Source: Clostridia bacterium
GTDB lineage: Bacteria; Bacillota; Clostridia; Christensenellales; Borkfalkiaceae
Length of the DNA stretch: 64,000 nucleotides
NCBI GenBank assembly: GCA_029055875.1
Contig: JAIDCJ010000021.1
Location: forward strand, 25,245-89,244
Direction: 5' to 3'
The translations under genes were made by a program, and so were the position numbers. Below are positions 52,244 through 60,061 of the stretch, piece by piece (the first letter of the stretch is position 1; each line of letters begins with the position of its first letter). The notes below the pieces were generated by a model. The model was not told where the DNA came from. It was given only the letters and a program-made list of their open reading frames with translations, and did not search any database.

Positions 52244-52957
52244 ATGGCACAGTTTTCCGAATTTCTATATACTTTACGGAAAGAGAAGAATCTCACGCAG
52301 AGCGAGCTTGCCGAAAAACTCGGCATAACGAATAAGGCGGTTTCCAAATGGGAAACGGGCGAAGCAATGCCCGATACGGCGCAGCTTCTGCCCCTGTCCG
52401 AAATATTCGGCGTGAGCGTAGACGAGCTCTTGCGCGGCGAGAGGAATACGGCGGAAAAGGCGAAGTCCAAAGAGGACCGCATCATTCTCACCGACGGAGA
52501 GGATACCGTAGAAATCAAATCGGACGGCTCGATTTATATCAACGAGGTAAAGAGAGAGCCTCACAAGCGCACGCTGCTTGAAAAAATTGCGGGCTGCGTA
52601 TGTGGTTCGCTTATGGCGATTGCGATTATCGTTTACGTTTCGCTCGGCGCCGTGTTCGGGCTTTGGCACCCGTTGTGGTGCATTCCCGCCTCGGCGGCGC
52701 TCGGCTGCGGAATCGTGTGCTGTACGTTCGATTTGTTCGACCGCACCAAGAAAGCAAAAACGTGGAAGGAGGGGGATAACCCCTACACGGGCAGTCTGTG
52801 CGGAATCATTATGTGCGCATCGCTCATTATATTCCTATGCGTTGCGTCCGTTCTGAATATGTGGAATATCATGTGGATCTCGCCCGCGGCAGGCGGTTGC
52901 GCCTGCATGATCCTCGGCGCAATCGGCGGGGTGTTCAGTCATAAAAAAGAGAAGTAA
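52244..52957 (+). CDS. membrane-anchored XRE-family regulator
   Basis: A 237-aa protein. Residues 4-60 are a Cro/C1 helix-turn-helix (LTQSELAEKLGITNKAVSKWETGEA is the core), followed by a linker of about 50 residues and four hydrophobic segments from about residue 115 to the end. DNA-binding proteins with this HTH-plus-membrane plan are common in Clostridia and may sense envelope state. ATG at 52244 with AAGGAG. The GNAT gene follows after 3 bp, so they are probably cotranscribed. Confidence 0.85.
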   Translation: MAQFSEFLYTLRKEKNLTQSELAEKLGITNKAVSKWETGEAMPDTAQLLPLSEIFGVSVDELLRGERNTAEKAKSKEDRIILTDGEDTVEIKSDGSIYINEVKREPHKRTLLEKIAGCVCGSLMAIAIIVYVSLGAVFGLWHPLWCIPASAALGCGIVCCTFDLFDRTKKAKTWKEGDNPYTGSLCGIIMCASLIIFLCVASVLNMWNIMWISPAAGGCACMILGAIGGVFSHKKEK

Positions 52958-52960
52958 GTT

Positions 52961-53398
52961 ATGATACGGAAAATGAAAATCGAAGATTACGCCGCGGTCT
53001 ATGAGTTGTGGCTCTCCTGCAAGGGAATGGGCTTGAACGACGTGGACGACAGCGAGGAAGGCATTGCACGCTTTTTGGAGCGCAATCCAGATACCTGCTT
53101 CGTCTGCGAAGAAAACGGAAAACTTATTGGCGTGATTATGGCAGGGAACGACGGACGGCGCGGTTATATCTATCACACGGCGGTAGCTCCCGCGTATCAA
53201 AAGCGCGGCATTGGCTCTGCGCTCGTGGAAACCGTTCTCGAAGCGTTCAAAGGGCTTGGCATTAGTAAGGCGGCTTTGGTCGTGTTTGCAAGAAACGAAG
53301 AGGGAAACGCTTTTTGGGAAAAGCAGGGCTTTACGGTGCGGACGGATATCACGTACCGCAACAAAGCGCTTGTTGAAATGATACGAAAGGATACTTAA
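52961..53398 (+). CDS. GNAT-family N-acetyltransferase
   Basis: A 145-aa acetyl-CoA-dependent acetyltransferase. Motif A: YIYHTAVAPAYQKRGIGSALVE, with the pyrophosphate-binding Q/RxxGxG/A pattern QKRGIG. C-terminal NEEGNAFWEKQGF is typical. N-terminal acceptor region is unspecific, so the substrate (amino acid, antibiotic or protein N-terminus) is not known. Confidence 0.9.
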   Translation: MIRKMKIEDYAAVYELWLSCKGMGLNDVDDSEEGIARFLERNPDTCFVCEENGKLIGVIMAGNDGRRGYIYHTAVAPAYQKRGIGSALVETVLEAFKGLGISKAALVVFARNEEGNAFWEKQGFTVRTDITYRNKALVEMIRKDT

Positions 53399-53404
53399 AG
53401 AAAT

Positions 53405-54061
53405 ATGAAAAACAGTGCGTTCCAATATAAAAAACCAAACTTTCAAAAGCTTGCTAAATTCGGGTTTACGCAAAGCGGGGATACGTACTTTTACGCAGCG
53501 GAAATTTTAGACGGTCAGTTTGAACTGCGCGTGAATATATCCGCGGACGACGTGAAAACCGAGCTCATTGATTTGGCCTGCGACGAGCCGTATACCCTGC
53601 ATTTAGTCGAAGAGGCGAGCGGCGCGTTTGTGGGGGCGGTGCGCACGGAGTACGAGCGCGTGCTCACGGAAATTGCCGAAAAGTGCTTTGAGAGAGAGGT
53701 TTTCAAGAGCGATTATGCAAAGCGGCTCATTGAATACGTGCGGGAACAATACGGCGACGAGCCCGAATACCTTTGGGAGAAGTTTCCCGAAAATGCGGTT
53801 TGGCGGCGGAAGGACAACAAGAAATGGTACGGCGCAATTCTTTCCACGGACGGCAAAAAATTCGGCAGAGAGGGAATTGCGGAAATTCTCGACTTGCGCA
53901 TGGAAACGGAAAAACTTGAAAACCTTGTGGACGATGTGAATTATTTCCGTGGCTGGCACATGAACAAAAAGCATTGGTTTACGGTATGTTTAGACGGCTC
54001 CGTGCCGATAGAGGAAATTTTCCGTTTTCTCGATGAAAGCTATCAGTTAGCGAAGAAGTAA
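53405..54061 (+). CDS. MmcQ/YjbR-family protein
   Basis: A 218-aa protein. The C-terminal 100 residues match the MmcQ/YjbR fold (PEYLWEKFPENAVWRRKDNKKW and the final GWHMNKKHWFTVCLDG). The N-terminal half (FTQSGDTYFYAAEILDGQFELRV...) is a separate domain seen in Clostridial homologs. YjbR proteins have a CyaY-like fold and are often annotated as DNA-binding, but the function is unproven. It shares the operon with the GNAT and XRE genes. Confidence 0.75.
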   Translation: MKNSAFQYKKPNFQKLAKFGFTQSGDTYFYAAEILDGQFELRVNISADDVKTELIDLACDEPYTLHLVEEASGAFVGAVRTEYERVLTEIAEKCFEREVFKSDYAKRLIEYVREQYGDEPEYLWEKFPENAVWRRKDNKKWYGAILSTDGKKFGREGIAEILDLRMETEKLENLVDDVNYFRGWHMNKKHWFTVCLDGSVPIEEIFRFLDESYQLAKK

Positions 54062-54083
54062 CGTATCTTCAATGCACATTTTG

Positions 54084-54118
54084 AAAAAGCTCTTGGATTA
54101 AATTTCCAAGAGCTTTTT
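54084..54118. terminator. bidirectional terminator
   Basis: A 14-bp stem AAAAAGCTCTTGGA / TCCAAGAGCTTTTT between convergent genes ending at 54061 and 54121. Confidence 0.92.
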
Positions 54119-54120
54119 AC

Positions 54121-54543
54121 TTAATTGTTTTTTTCTTTTCTTTCAATTAATTTAAATATGGGATAAACAAAGCCAAAAGAGATTATTCCTAAAATCCAAC
54201 ACAATATATAAAGTTCCAATGATGTTGCTAATGATAGAATATACGTAACAATAAAGAGAGGTATACAAAAAATACCTGCTAAAATTTTTAGGAATAAATT
54301 ATCAATATCTAAAAAGCACCAAAAAATATTGTCACTATCTTCGTCCTGGAAATAATATATTCCTCGAAATAATCCATAAGCTGTTATGTATAGAAGAAAA
54401 GAACCAGCTGCTATTAACATTAAAGGAAAACAAAGTAAATATATGAGCATTGATTTGCTCTTAAAATAACCTGAAATAGTTGAAGCGTCCGCTACTACAA
54501 TTTCCGTTAAGGGGTCAATCGTTACATTTAAATGTAAAATCAT
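54121..54543 (-). CDS. hypothetical membrane protein downstream of a structured RNA
   Basis: A 140-aa AT-rich gene. Three transmembrane segments (about 30-50, 75-105 and 110-130) are visible and the C-terminus is basic (KLIERKEKNN). ATG at 54543 has GGAG 7 nt upstream; the ATG at 54549 is too close to that site. The structured RNA and terminator at 54561-54766 lie directly upstream on the same strand, so expression may depend on readthrough. No family recognised. Confidence 0.55.
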   Translation of the reverse strand: MILHLNVTIDPLTEIVVADASTISGYFKSKSMLIYLLCFPLMLIAAGSFLLYITAYGLFRGIYYFQDEDSDNIFWCFLDIDNLFLKILAGIFCIPLFIVTYILSLATSLELYILCWILGIISFGFVYPIFKLIERKEKNN

Positions 54544-54560
54544 TGTCATGCTCCGTAAAA

Positions 54561-54766
54561 TAAAAAAGTGCGCCAACCGAAGTCAACGCACGAAAAACGC
54601 AAACTCCGATTGTCGCGAAACAAACTTAAATACGGTACGGATATTCCAAACACATACCCTTAGGAATTTGCATTTTTACCAAATTCTAAATAAGGACATG
54701 TGAAAAAAAGAGCAAAATAAAAGAATATCCCATTTGCCGTAATGATATATTAAGTTTGTTTCGCAT
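54561..54766 (-). ncRNA. structured RNA: 6S-like RNA or attenuator leader
   Basis: On the minus strand a promoter (see next entry) precedes a rod-like RNA of about 206 nt. Perfect 15-bp closing stem GCGAAACAAACTTAA / TTAAGTTTGTTTCGC (54764-54750 with 54629-54615). Inside: TACGG/CCGTA, GGATATTC/GAATATCC, a U-rich 20-nt strand against 4 nt, then CACAT/ATGTG, CCTTA/TAAGG, GAATTTG/CAAATTC stems. A UUCG-loop terminator ends it. The long helix with a large central bulge fits 6S RNA, but the rod (150 nt) is short, and the coupled downstream ORF also fits an attenuator. Confidence 0.65.
54562..54591 (-). terminator. UUCG-loop terminator of the structured RNA
   Basis: Minus strand GTGCGTTGAC-TTCG-GTTGGCGCAC (10 bp with G.U pairs) followed by TTTTTT. 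Confidence 0.92.
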
Positions 54767-54770
54767 AATT

Positions 54771-54799
54771 AGTATAGCATATTGCGCCATAAAAATCAA
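54771..54799 (-). promoter_or_regulatory. sigma-A promoter of the structured RNA
   Basis: Minus strand TTGATT (54799-54794), 17-bp spacer, TATACT (54776-54771). The expected start lies at the beginning of the closing stem. Confidence 0.8.
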
Positions 54800-54825
54800 C
54801 AATACGGAGATATTTTTATAAAATA

Positions 54826-54855
54826 ATCGCCCCGTGCCGAAAGGCACGGGGCGAT
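54826..54855 (-). terminator. terminator of nifJ
   Basis: A perfect 13-bp stem ATCGCCCCGTGCC / GGCACGGGGCGAT with a tetraloop, followed on the minus strand by a T/A-rich tract. Confidence 0.85.
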
Positions 54856-54871
54856 AAGTTATTCGGAATGA

Positions 54872-57800
54872 TTATTCCTTGCCTGCCATTTTCTTATAGC
54901 CTGCGAGGCGCTGCTTGGAGCTTTCTTCCGTCTTCTGGAAGAGCTCGTCTGCAAGCTCGGGCTGCGTCTTCTTGAGGGAAGCGTAACGCGTTTCGCCCAA
55001 AATGAACGCCTGATAATCGCCCGTGGGATCCTTGCTGTCGAGCGTGAAGGGGTTCTCGCCTTTTTCTGCAAGCTCGGGGTTGTAGCGGTAGAGCTGCCAA
55101 TAACCGCAGTCAACTGCCGACTTCATTTCGGACTGCGACTTCATCATGTTAATGCCGTGGTTAATGCAGGGCGCATAGCAGATGATAAGCGAAGGTCCGT
55201 GGTAAGCTTCTGCTTCTTTCAATGCTTTCACAAGCTGGTTCTTATCTGCACCCATGGAGCACTGCGCCACGTACACATAGCCGTAGGAAGCCGCAATCAT
55301 GCCCAAATCCTTCTTCTTAACGCGCTTACCGCTGGATGCGAACTTCGCAACCGCGCCGATAGGCGTAGACTTACTTGCCTGACCGCCCGTGTTGGAGTAA
55401 ACCTCGGTATCGAGCACGAGTACGTTTACATCCTCGCCCGAAGCGAGTACGTGGTCAAGTCCGCCGTAGCCGATATCGTAAGCCCAGCCGTCGCCGCCGA
55501 TAATCCAGAAGGATTTCTTCACAAGGCAGTCTTTATCAGCAAGAATTTCTTTTACGGTAGGACCGCAGGTCGGGCAACCCGAATGCTTGTTGAGTGCTTC
55601 AATGAGAGCGGCAGATGCCTTCTTGCTTGCCTCTGCGTCGTCCATGCCTTCAATCCAAGCCTTGCAAAGCTCCACGTCTTGGGGATAGTCTTTCCAAAGC
55701 TCGATAAGTTTTTCAATCTTTTCTTTCAGCGTGCCGCGGCGAGCCTTGTAAGCGAGGTTCATGCCGTAGCCGAATTCCGCGTTGTCTTCAAAGAGCGAGT
55801 TCGCCCAAGCGGGGCCGTGGCCCTTCTTGTTGGTCGTGTAAGGGCAGGTAGGGGAAGAGCCGCCGTAGATGGAGGAGCAGCCCGTAGCGTTTGCAACGAT
55901 CATGCGATCGCCGAAGAGCTGGGTGATAACCTTAACGTAAGGCGTTTCGCCGCAGCCCGCGCACGCGCCCGAGAACTCGAAGAGCGAAGGCGTGAACTGC
56001 GATTTCTTCACGTCCGCCATCTTCACTTCGCTAAGGTCAACTTCGGGAAGCTCAACTGCGTATTCCCAGTTCTTCGCTTCTACTTCTTCAACTTCGGCAA
56101 ACGGCGTCATAACGAGTGCGTTGTTGCCCTTCATGCCGGGGCAGATATCGGCGCACACGCCGCAGCCCATACAGTCGAGCGGGGAAACCTGCATACGGTA
56201 TTCGTAACCGGGGATACCCGTTGCGGGCTTGGTTTCAAACCCTTCGGGCTTGTTAGCTCCTACGGGAACGAGTGCGGGACGAATGCACGCGTGCGGGCAT
56301 ACGAATGCGCACTGGTTGCACTGAATGCAGTTTTCCTGAATCCACTTGGGAACGAGAACGGCAACGCCGCGCTTCTCGTACTTCGTGGTGCCCGTGGGAA
56401 CGGTGCCGTCTGCCGCGAATGCGGAGGAGGGGAGCTTGTCGCCCTCTAACGCAAGGATAGGCGCAATCACGCTGCGGAAGTAATCGTTATCCGCAAGCTT
56501 AATCATTTCCGCGCCCTCGGTGGTGGTAGCCCACGAAGCGGGGATATCGATTTGAACGAGGTGTTCTTTTGCCGAGTCGATTGCGTTGTAGTTCATCTGA
56601 ACGATCGCGTCGCCCTTTCTTGCGAAGGACTTATACGCCATCTTCTTCATGAGCTCTACTGCTGTCGCGTAGGGCATGATCTGGCTGTTGATAAGGAAGA
56701 ACGCCGACTGCAAAATGGTGTTCGTTCTGCCGCGAAGTCCGAGCTTTGCCGCAATGGAAATTGCGTCGACGACGTAGAGCTTCGCGTGCTTTTTAGCAAG
56801 CGCGTTCTTCACCTTTGCGGGAAGGTTTTTATCGAGCTCTTCAACCGTCGTCCAAGGCGCGTTCAGAAGGAAGGAGCCGCCGTCCTTCAAATCGCTCGTC
56901 ATGTCGTAACGAATGACGTAGGAAGGGTTGTGGCAGGCAATGAAGTCAGCCGAGTCGATTAGGTATTCGCTCTGAATGGGCTTTTTACCGAAGCGCAGGT
57001 GCGAAACGGTAATGCCGCCCGATTTCTTGGAATCGTAGAAGAAATACGCCTGTGCGTACATCTTGGTGTTATCGCCGATAATTTTAATGGAGTTTTTGTT
57101 TGCGCCTACGGTACCGTCCGAGCCAAGTCCGTAGAACTTGCACGAAGTGGAGCCTTCGGGTGCCGCGTCGAATTTCTTCGAGAAGTCGAGCGAGGTGTTG
57201 GTAACGTCCTCGTGAATACCGATGGTGAAGTGGTTCTTCGGCTTCTTCGCTTCAAGATTTTTATAGACCGCAAGCACCATAGAGGGGTTGAACTCTTTGG
57301 AGCCGAGGCCGTATCTGCCGCCGACGACGGTAATATCTTTGAGGCCTTTTTCAAGAAGCGCGGTGCAAACGTCGAGGTAGAGGGGCTCACCGAGCGAGCC
57401 GGGTTCTTTCGTTCTGTCGAGCACTGCAATCTTTTTGCAGGTCTTGGGAATGGCCTTTACGAACGCGTCAGTGACGAACGGGCGGTAGAGGCGGACTTTA
57501 ATAAGACCGTATTTCTTGCCCTGTTTGTTGAGCTTGTTAATGCTCTCTTCCACGGTTTCAGCACCCGAACCCATGATAACGATAACCTCTTCCGCATCCT
57601 TTGCGCCGACGTAGTCGAAGAGGTGATACTTTCTGCCCGTGAGAGCGGAAACCTCGTTCATCATCTCCTGCACGATAGCGGGGGTTGCGTTGTAGTAGCT
57701 GTTCGCGGTTTCGCGGTTCTGGAAGTAGGTGTCGCCGTTCTGAGCGGTGCCGCGTTGAACGGGGTGCTCGGGGTTGAGCGCACGCGCCTTGAACTCGGCT

Positions 57801-58405
57801 ACGTCCTTATCTAAGCCCTTCTTGTCGAAAATCGCTTTCATTTCGCTGTATTCGATTGCGTCGATTTTGCTTACCTCGTGGGAGGTGCGGAAGCCGTCGA
57901 AGAAGTTAATGAAAGGCACGCGGGAGCGGAGCGTGGAAAGGTGCGCAACGAGCGCGAGGTCCATAACCTCCTGAACGGAGCAGCCCGCAATCATAGCAAA
58001 GCCGGTCTGGCGGCAAGCCATAACGTCCGCGTGGTCGCCGAAGATGTTCAGCGAGTGCGCAGCGAGCGCACGGGCGGAAACGTGCATAACCATGGGAAGG
58101 AGCTCGCCCGAAATCTTGTACATGTTGGGAATCATGAGAAGAAGTCCCTGCGAAGCGGTGTAGGTGGTAGTAAGCGCACCTGCGGTCAGCGAGCCGTGAA
58201 CTGCGCCTGCCGCGCCGCCCTCGGACTGCATTTCAGCAATGCGGAGCTTCTGCCCCCACATGTTTACTCTGCCCTGCGTTGCCCATTCGTCTGCGGATTC
58301 CGCCATAGGGGACGAAGGGGTAATGGGGTAGATGGCAGCCACTTCGGAAAAAGCATAAGCGACGTGGCTTGCGGCGGTGTTGCCGTCGATCGTCATCTTA
58401 GTCAT
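54872..58405 (-). CDS. nifJ: pyruvate:ferredoxin (flavodoxin) oxidoreductase
   Basis: A 1177-aa single-chain PFOR that oxidises pyruvate to acetyl-CoA and CO2 and reduces ferredoxin; the central fermentative enzyme of clostridia. Domain order: N-terminal YPITPSSPMAE (thiamine pyrophosphate contact), CoA-binding region, the two [4Fe-4S] motifs CIQCNQCAFVCPHACIRP and CMGCGVCADICPG near residues 690-760, then the C-terminal TPP domain with the extra cluster site CAGCGETPY and GGDGWAYDIGYGGLDH. Full length. GGAGG lies 10 nt before the ATG. A second Met three residues on is possible. Strong promoter and terminator make it a monocistron. Confidence 0.98.
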   Translation of the reverse strand: MTKMTIDGNTAASHVAYAFSEVAAIYPITPSSPMAESADEWATQGRVNMWGQKLRIAEMQSEGGAAGAVHGSLTAGALTTTYTASQGLLLMIPNMYKISGELLPMVMHVSARALAAHSLNIFGDHADVMACRQTGFAMIAGCSVQEVMDLALVAHLSTLRSRVPFINFFDGFRTSHEVSKIDAIEYSEMKAIFDKKGLDKDVAEFKARALNPEHPVQRGTAQNGDTYFQNRETANSYYNATPAIVQEMMNEVSALTGRKYHLFDYVGAKDAEEVIVIMGSGAETVEESINKLNKQGKKYGLIKVRLYRPFVTDAFVKAIPKTCKKIAVLDRTKEPGSLGEPLYLDVCTALLEKGLKDITVVGGRYGLGSKEFNPSMVLAVYKNLEAKKPKNHFTIGIHEDVTNTSLDFSKKFDAAPEGSTSCKFYGLGSDGTVGANKNSIKIIGDNTKMYAQAYFFYDSKKSGGITVSHLRFGKKPIQSEYLIDSADFIACHNPSYVIRYDMTSDLKDGGSFLLNAPWTTVEELDKNLPAKVKNALAKKHAKLYVVDAISIAAKLGLRGRTNTILQSAFFLINSQIMPYATAVELMKKMAYKSFARKGDAIVQMNYNAIDSAKEHLVQIDIPASWATTTEGAEMIKLADNDYFRSVIAPILALEGDKLPSSAFAADGTVPTGTTKYEKRGVAVLVPKWIQENCIQCNQCAFVCPHACIRPALVPVGANKPEGFETKPATGIPGYEYRMQVSPLDCMGCGVCADICPGMKGNNALVMTPFAEVEEVEAKNWEYAVELPEVDLSEVKMADVKKSQFTPSLFEFSGACAGCGETPYVKVITQLFGDRMIVANATGCSSIYGGSSPTCPYTTNKKGHGPAWANSLFEDNAEFGYGMNLAYKARRGTLKEKIEKLIELWKDYPQDVELCKAWIEGMDDAEASKKASAALIEALNKHSGCPTCGPTVKEILADKDCLVKKSFWIIGGDGWAYDIGYGGLDHVLASGEDVNVLVLDTEVYSNTGGQASKSTPIGAVAKFASSGKRVKKKDLGMIAASYGYVYVAQCSMGADKNQLVKALKEAEAYHGPSLIICYAPCINHGINMMKSQSEMKSAVDCGYWQLYRYNPELAEKGENPFTLDSKDPTGDYQAFILGETRYASLKKTQPELADELFQKTEESSKQRLAGYKKMAGKE

Positions 58406-58483
58406 CTAACAAAAACCTCCAAAAAAATTATAATTTTCAAATTTTTGTGCACGCAAAAACATACGCTCGCGCGCGCCTATCCT

Positions 58484-58512
58484 ATTATATAGATTTTTTC
58501 ACACGAAGTCAA
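58484..58512 (-). promoter_or_regulatory. sigma-A promoter of nifJ
   Basis: Minus strand TTGACT (58512-58507), 17-bp spacer, TATAAT (58489-58484). Leader of about 70 nt with an alternating GCGCGC stretch near its 5' end. Confidence 0.85.
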
Positions 58513-58542
58513 TAGCACGAACAAAAAAACTTGTCCGAGAAA

Positions 58543-58573
58543 GAAAAAATCTCCTTACAATCAAGGAGAATTT
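58543..58573 (-). terminator. terminator of the small XRE gene
   Basis: Minus strand CTCCTT-gattgt-AAGGAG followed by ATTTTTTC. Confidence 0.7.
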
Positions 58574-58767
58574 TATATGTCCGTTCTGCCAATTATATAA
58601 TCGACGGAAACCTCATAATAATCGGCAAGGCGGGCTAAAATTTCAATAGGGACTTGCCTTTGACCGTTTTCATATTGCGAATAGGTGTTTTGTTTGATAT
58701 TCAAGTAATCGGCAATTTCTTTTTGCGTTACGCCATTTTCTTTACGCAGTTCTTTTATTCTTTTCAT
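58573..58767 (-). CDS. small XRE-family HTH regulator
   Basis: A 64-aa protein that is only a Cro/C1 helix-turn-helix (GVTQKEIADYLNIKQNTYSQYE) plus a C-terminal helix ending YIIGR. The ATG at 58767 is preferred because the longer ORF runs through the divergent promoter. A TATAAT box (58785-58780) lies 12 nt before the ATG, so the leader is very short and no Shine-Dalgarno is visible. It is divergent from the cysteine-rich protein at 58853 with shared palindromic sites. Likely autoregulator. Confidence 0.82.
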   Translation of the reverse strand: MKRIKELRKENGVTQKEIADYLNIKQNTYSQYENGQRQVPIEILARLADYYEVSVDYIIGRTDI

Positions 58768-58789
58768 ATTTGTAAAAATATTATATAAA

Positions 58790-58831
58790 ATCTCGCTTTG
58801 AGATATTGACATATATCTCAATATGAGATAT
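58790..58831. promoter_or_regulatory. palindromic operator set between divergent genes
   Basis: ATCTC-gcttt-GAGAT (58790-58804) and ATATCTCA-ata-TGAGATAT (58813-58831), with the shared half-site GAGATAT/ATATCTC. The second palindrome fills the spacer between the -35 and -10 boxes of the plus promoter. Likely bound by the XRE protein. Confidence 0.6.
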
Positions 58832-58834
58832 AAT
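58806..58834 (+). promoter_or_regulatory. full-consensus sigma-A promoter
   Basis: TTGACA, 17-bp spacer, TATAAT: 12 of 12 consensus bases. It drives the 58853 gene. So strong a promoter with an operator in its spacer suggests tight repression. Confidence 0.85.
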
Positions 58835-58852
58835 AAATATGGAGATAGAAAA

Positions 58853-59080
58853 ATGGAAGAACAAATTTGTAAAAATTGTAAATTTTTTAACGGTCGGTGC
58901 CAAAATTTTTATTTGTCCCGCGTGGCAAAAACGAAGCGAAAAAACGAAAACAATTGCGAATATTGGGAAGAGCGCATAGTGCAATTTGAAGAGGGCGGTA
59001 AGCGTTTGAAAGAGACTTTATTGGAAATAGCTTTTCAATTAGAAAAAATTGCTCATACGTTAAAAGACGACGAAGAATAA
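58853..59080 (+). CDS. small cysteine-containing protein
   Basis: A 75-aa protein starting MEEQICKNCKFF; ATG at 58853 with GGAGATAG upstream. Cysteines in CKNCKFFNGRC and NNCEYW could form a small zinc site. The C-terminal half is a charged amphipathic helix. It belongs to no family I recognise, but such Cys-rich N-terminal motifs are common in small Firmicutes and phage proteins. Under a consensus promoter and divergent from an XRE regulator. Confidence 0.6.
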   Translation: MEEQICKNCKFFNGRCQNFYLSRVAKTKRKNENNCEYWEERIVQFEEGGKRLKETLLEIAFQLEKIAHTLKDDEE

Positions 59081-59107
59081 AATTGGCGACACAATTAAAT
59101 GGAAAAC

Positions 59108-59133
59108 GCACGAGCGAAAGCCCGTGCTTTTTT
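59108..59133 (+). terminator. terminator after the 58853 gene
   Basis: GCACGAGC-GAAA-GCCCGTGC (one mismatch) followed by TTTTTT. Confidence 0.88.
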
Positions 59134-59172
59134 CATACGAAAAAACTTTTTTTAGATTTCACTTTGTTTTCA

Positions 59173-59201
59173 TTGTAAAAAGTTTCCGCTTTTGGTATAA
59201 T
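59173..59201 (+). promoter_or_regulatory. sigma-A promoter of the ecf-truA operon
   Basis: TTGTAA, 17-bp spacer, TATAAT, about 20 nt of leader before the ATG at 59228. Confidence 0.75.
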
Positions 59202-59227
59202 AATGAAAAAAGAAAATCGGGGCTGAA

Positions 59228-60061
59228 ATGCACGCAATCGAATTTAAGAACGTAGCGTTCTCTTATGGAGAGGGCGCGTTCAAAATCGAAAACTTAAATT
59301 TTTCCGTAGAGGAGGGCGAGTTCGTCGCCGTTCTCGGGCATAACGGGAGCGGTAAAAGTACGCTCGCGCGGCTTTCCAACGGTCTTTTGGAAGCGGACGG
59401 GGGCGAAATTACCGTATTCGGCACACCCGTTGCTGGCAAGAAGCTGTTCGAGATCCGCAAGCAGGTAGGCGTGGTATTTCAGAATCCCGATAACCAGACC
59501 GTCGCTTCCATGGTGGAGGACGACGTTGCGTTCGGTGCGGAAAACGTGGGGCTTCCCCGCGCGGAAATCGGCGAGCGAATCGAGTTCGCATTAAAAGCCG
59601 TGGGCATGGAAGCATACAGAAATGCAACGGTTGCACGGCTCTCGGGCGGGCAGAAACAGCGCATCGCCATTGCGGGCGTGCTTGCCTTGAAGCCGAAAAT
59701 CATGATTTTGGACGAGTCTACCGCCATGCTCGACCCGCGCGGCAGAAAAGAAATTATGGACGTGGTGCTCCGCCTCAACCGCGAAGAAAAAATCACGGTG
59801 CTTCTTATTACGCACTTCCCCGAGGAAGCGCTGCTTGCCGATAGAGCTATCGTCATGAATAAGGGCGAAATCGTCATGCAGGGCGCTCCCGAAGAAATCT
59901 TCGAGCGTCACGAGGAGCTTTTAACTTATAATTTAGATTTGCCCCGAATCGGGAAAATCTGCAAAAAATTACAGGCGGGCGGTATGGCGGTTTCCGATAC
60001 GCTCGACGAAGAAAAATTAGCGGAGGACATTGCGCGGTGCGTATTACGGCAGAGCATTTGA
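59228..60061 (+). CDS. ecfA1: energy-coupling factor transporter ATPase EcfA1
   Basis: A 277-aa ATPase subunit of the ECF vitamin/metal transport module. Walker A GHNGSGKSTLAR, Q-loop VFQNPDNQTVASMVEDDVAFG (typical of ECF ATPases), signature LSGGQKQRIAIAG, Walker B IMILDESTAMLDP. EcfA1 and EcfA2 form a heterodimer and pair with EcfT and interchangeable S components. It overlaps ecfA2 by 25 bp. Confidence 0.95.
   Translation: MHAIEFKNVAFSYGEGAFKIENLNFSVEEGEFVAVLGHNGSGKSTLARLSNGLLEADGGEITVFGTPVAGKKLFEIRKQVGVVFQNPDNQTVASMVEDDVAFGAENVGLPRAEIGERIEFALKAVGMEAYRNATVARLSGGQKQRIAIAGVLALKPKIMILDESTAMLDPRGRKEIMDVVLRLNREEKITVLLITHFPEEALLADRAIVMNKGEIVMQGAPEEIFERHEELLTYNLDLPRIGKICKKLQAGGMAVSDTLDEEKLAEDIARCVLRQSI

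Noticed and set aside
54561-54766. SRP RNA, tmRNA or RNase P RNA
   Set aside because: No GNRA-capped SRP domain IV signature, no tRNA-like ends, and too short with a simple rod fold.
55157-57814. Plus-strand ORFs of 430 and 271 aa opposite nifJ
   Set aside because: Antisense shadows of a clearly identified PFOR with strong codon bias; no ribosome-binding sites or motifs.
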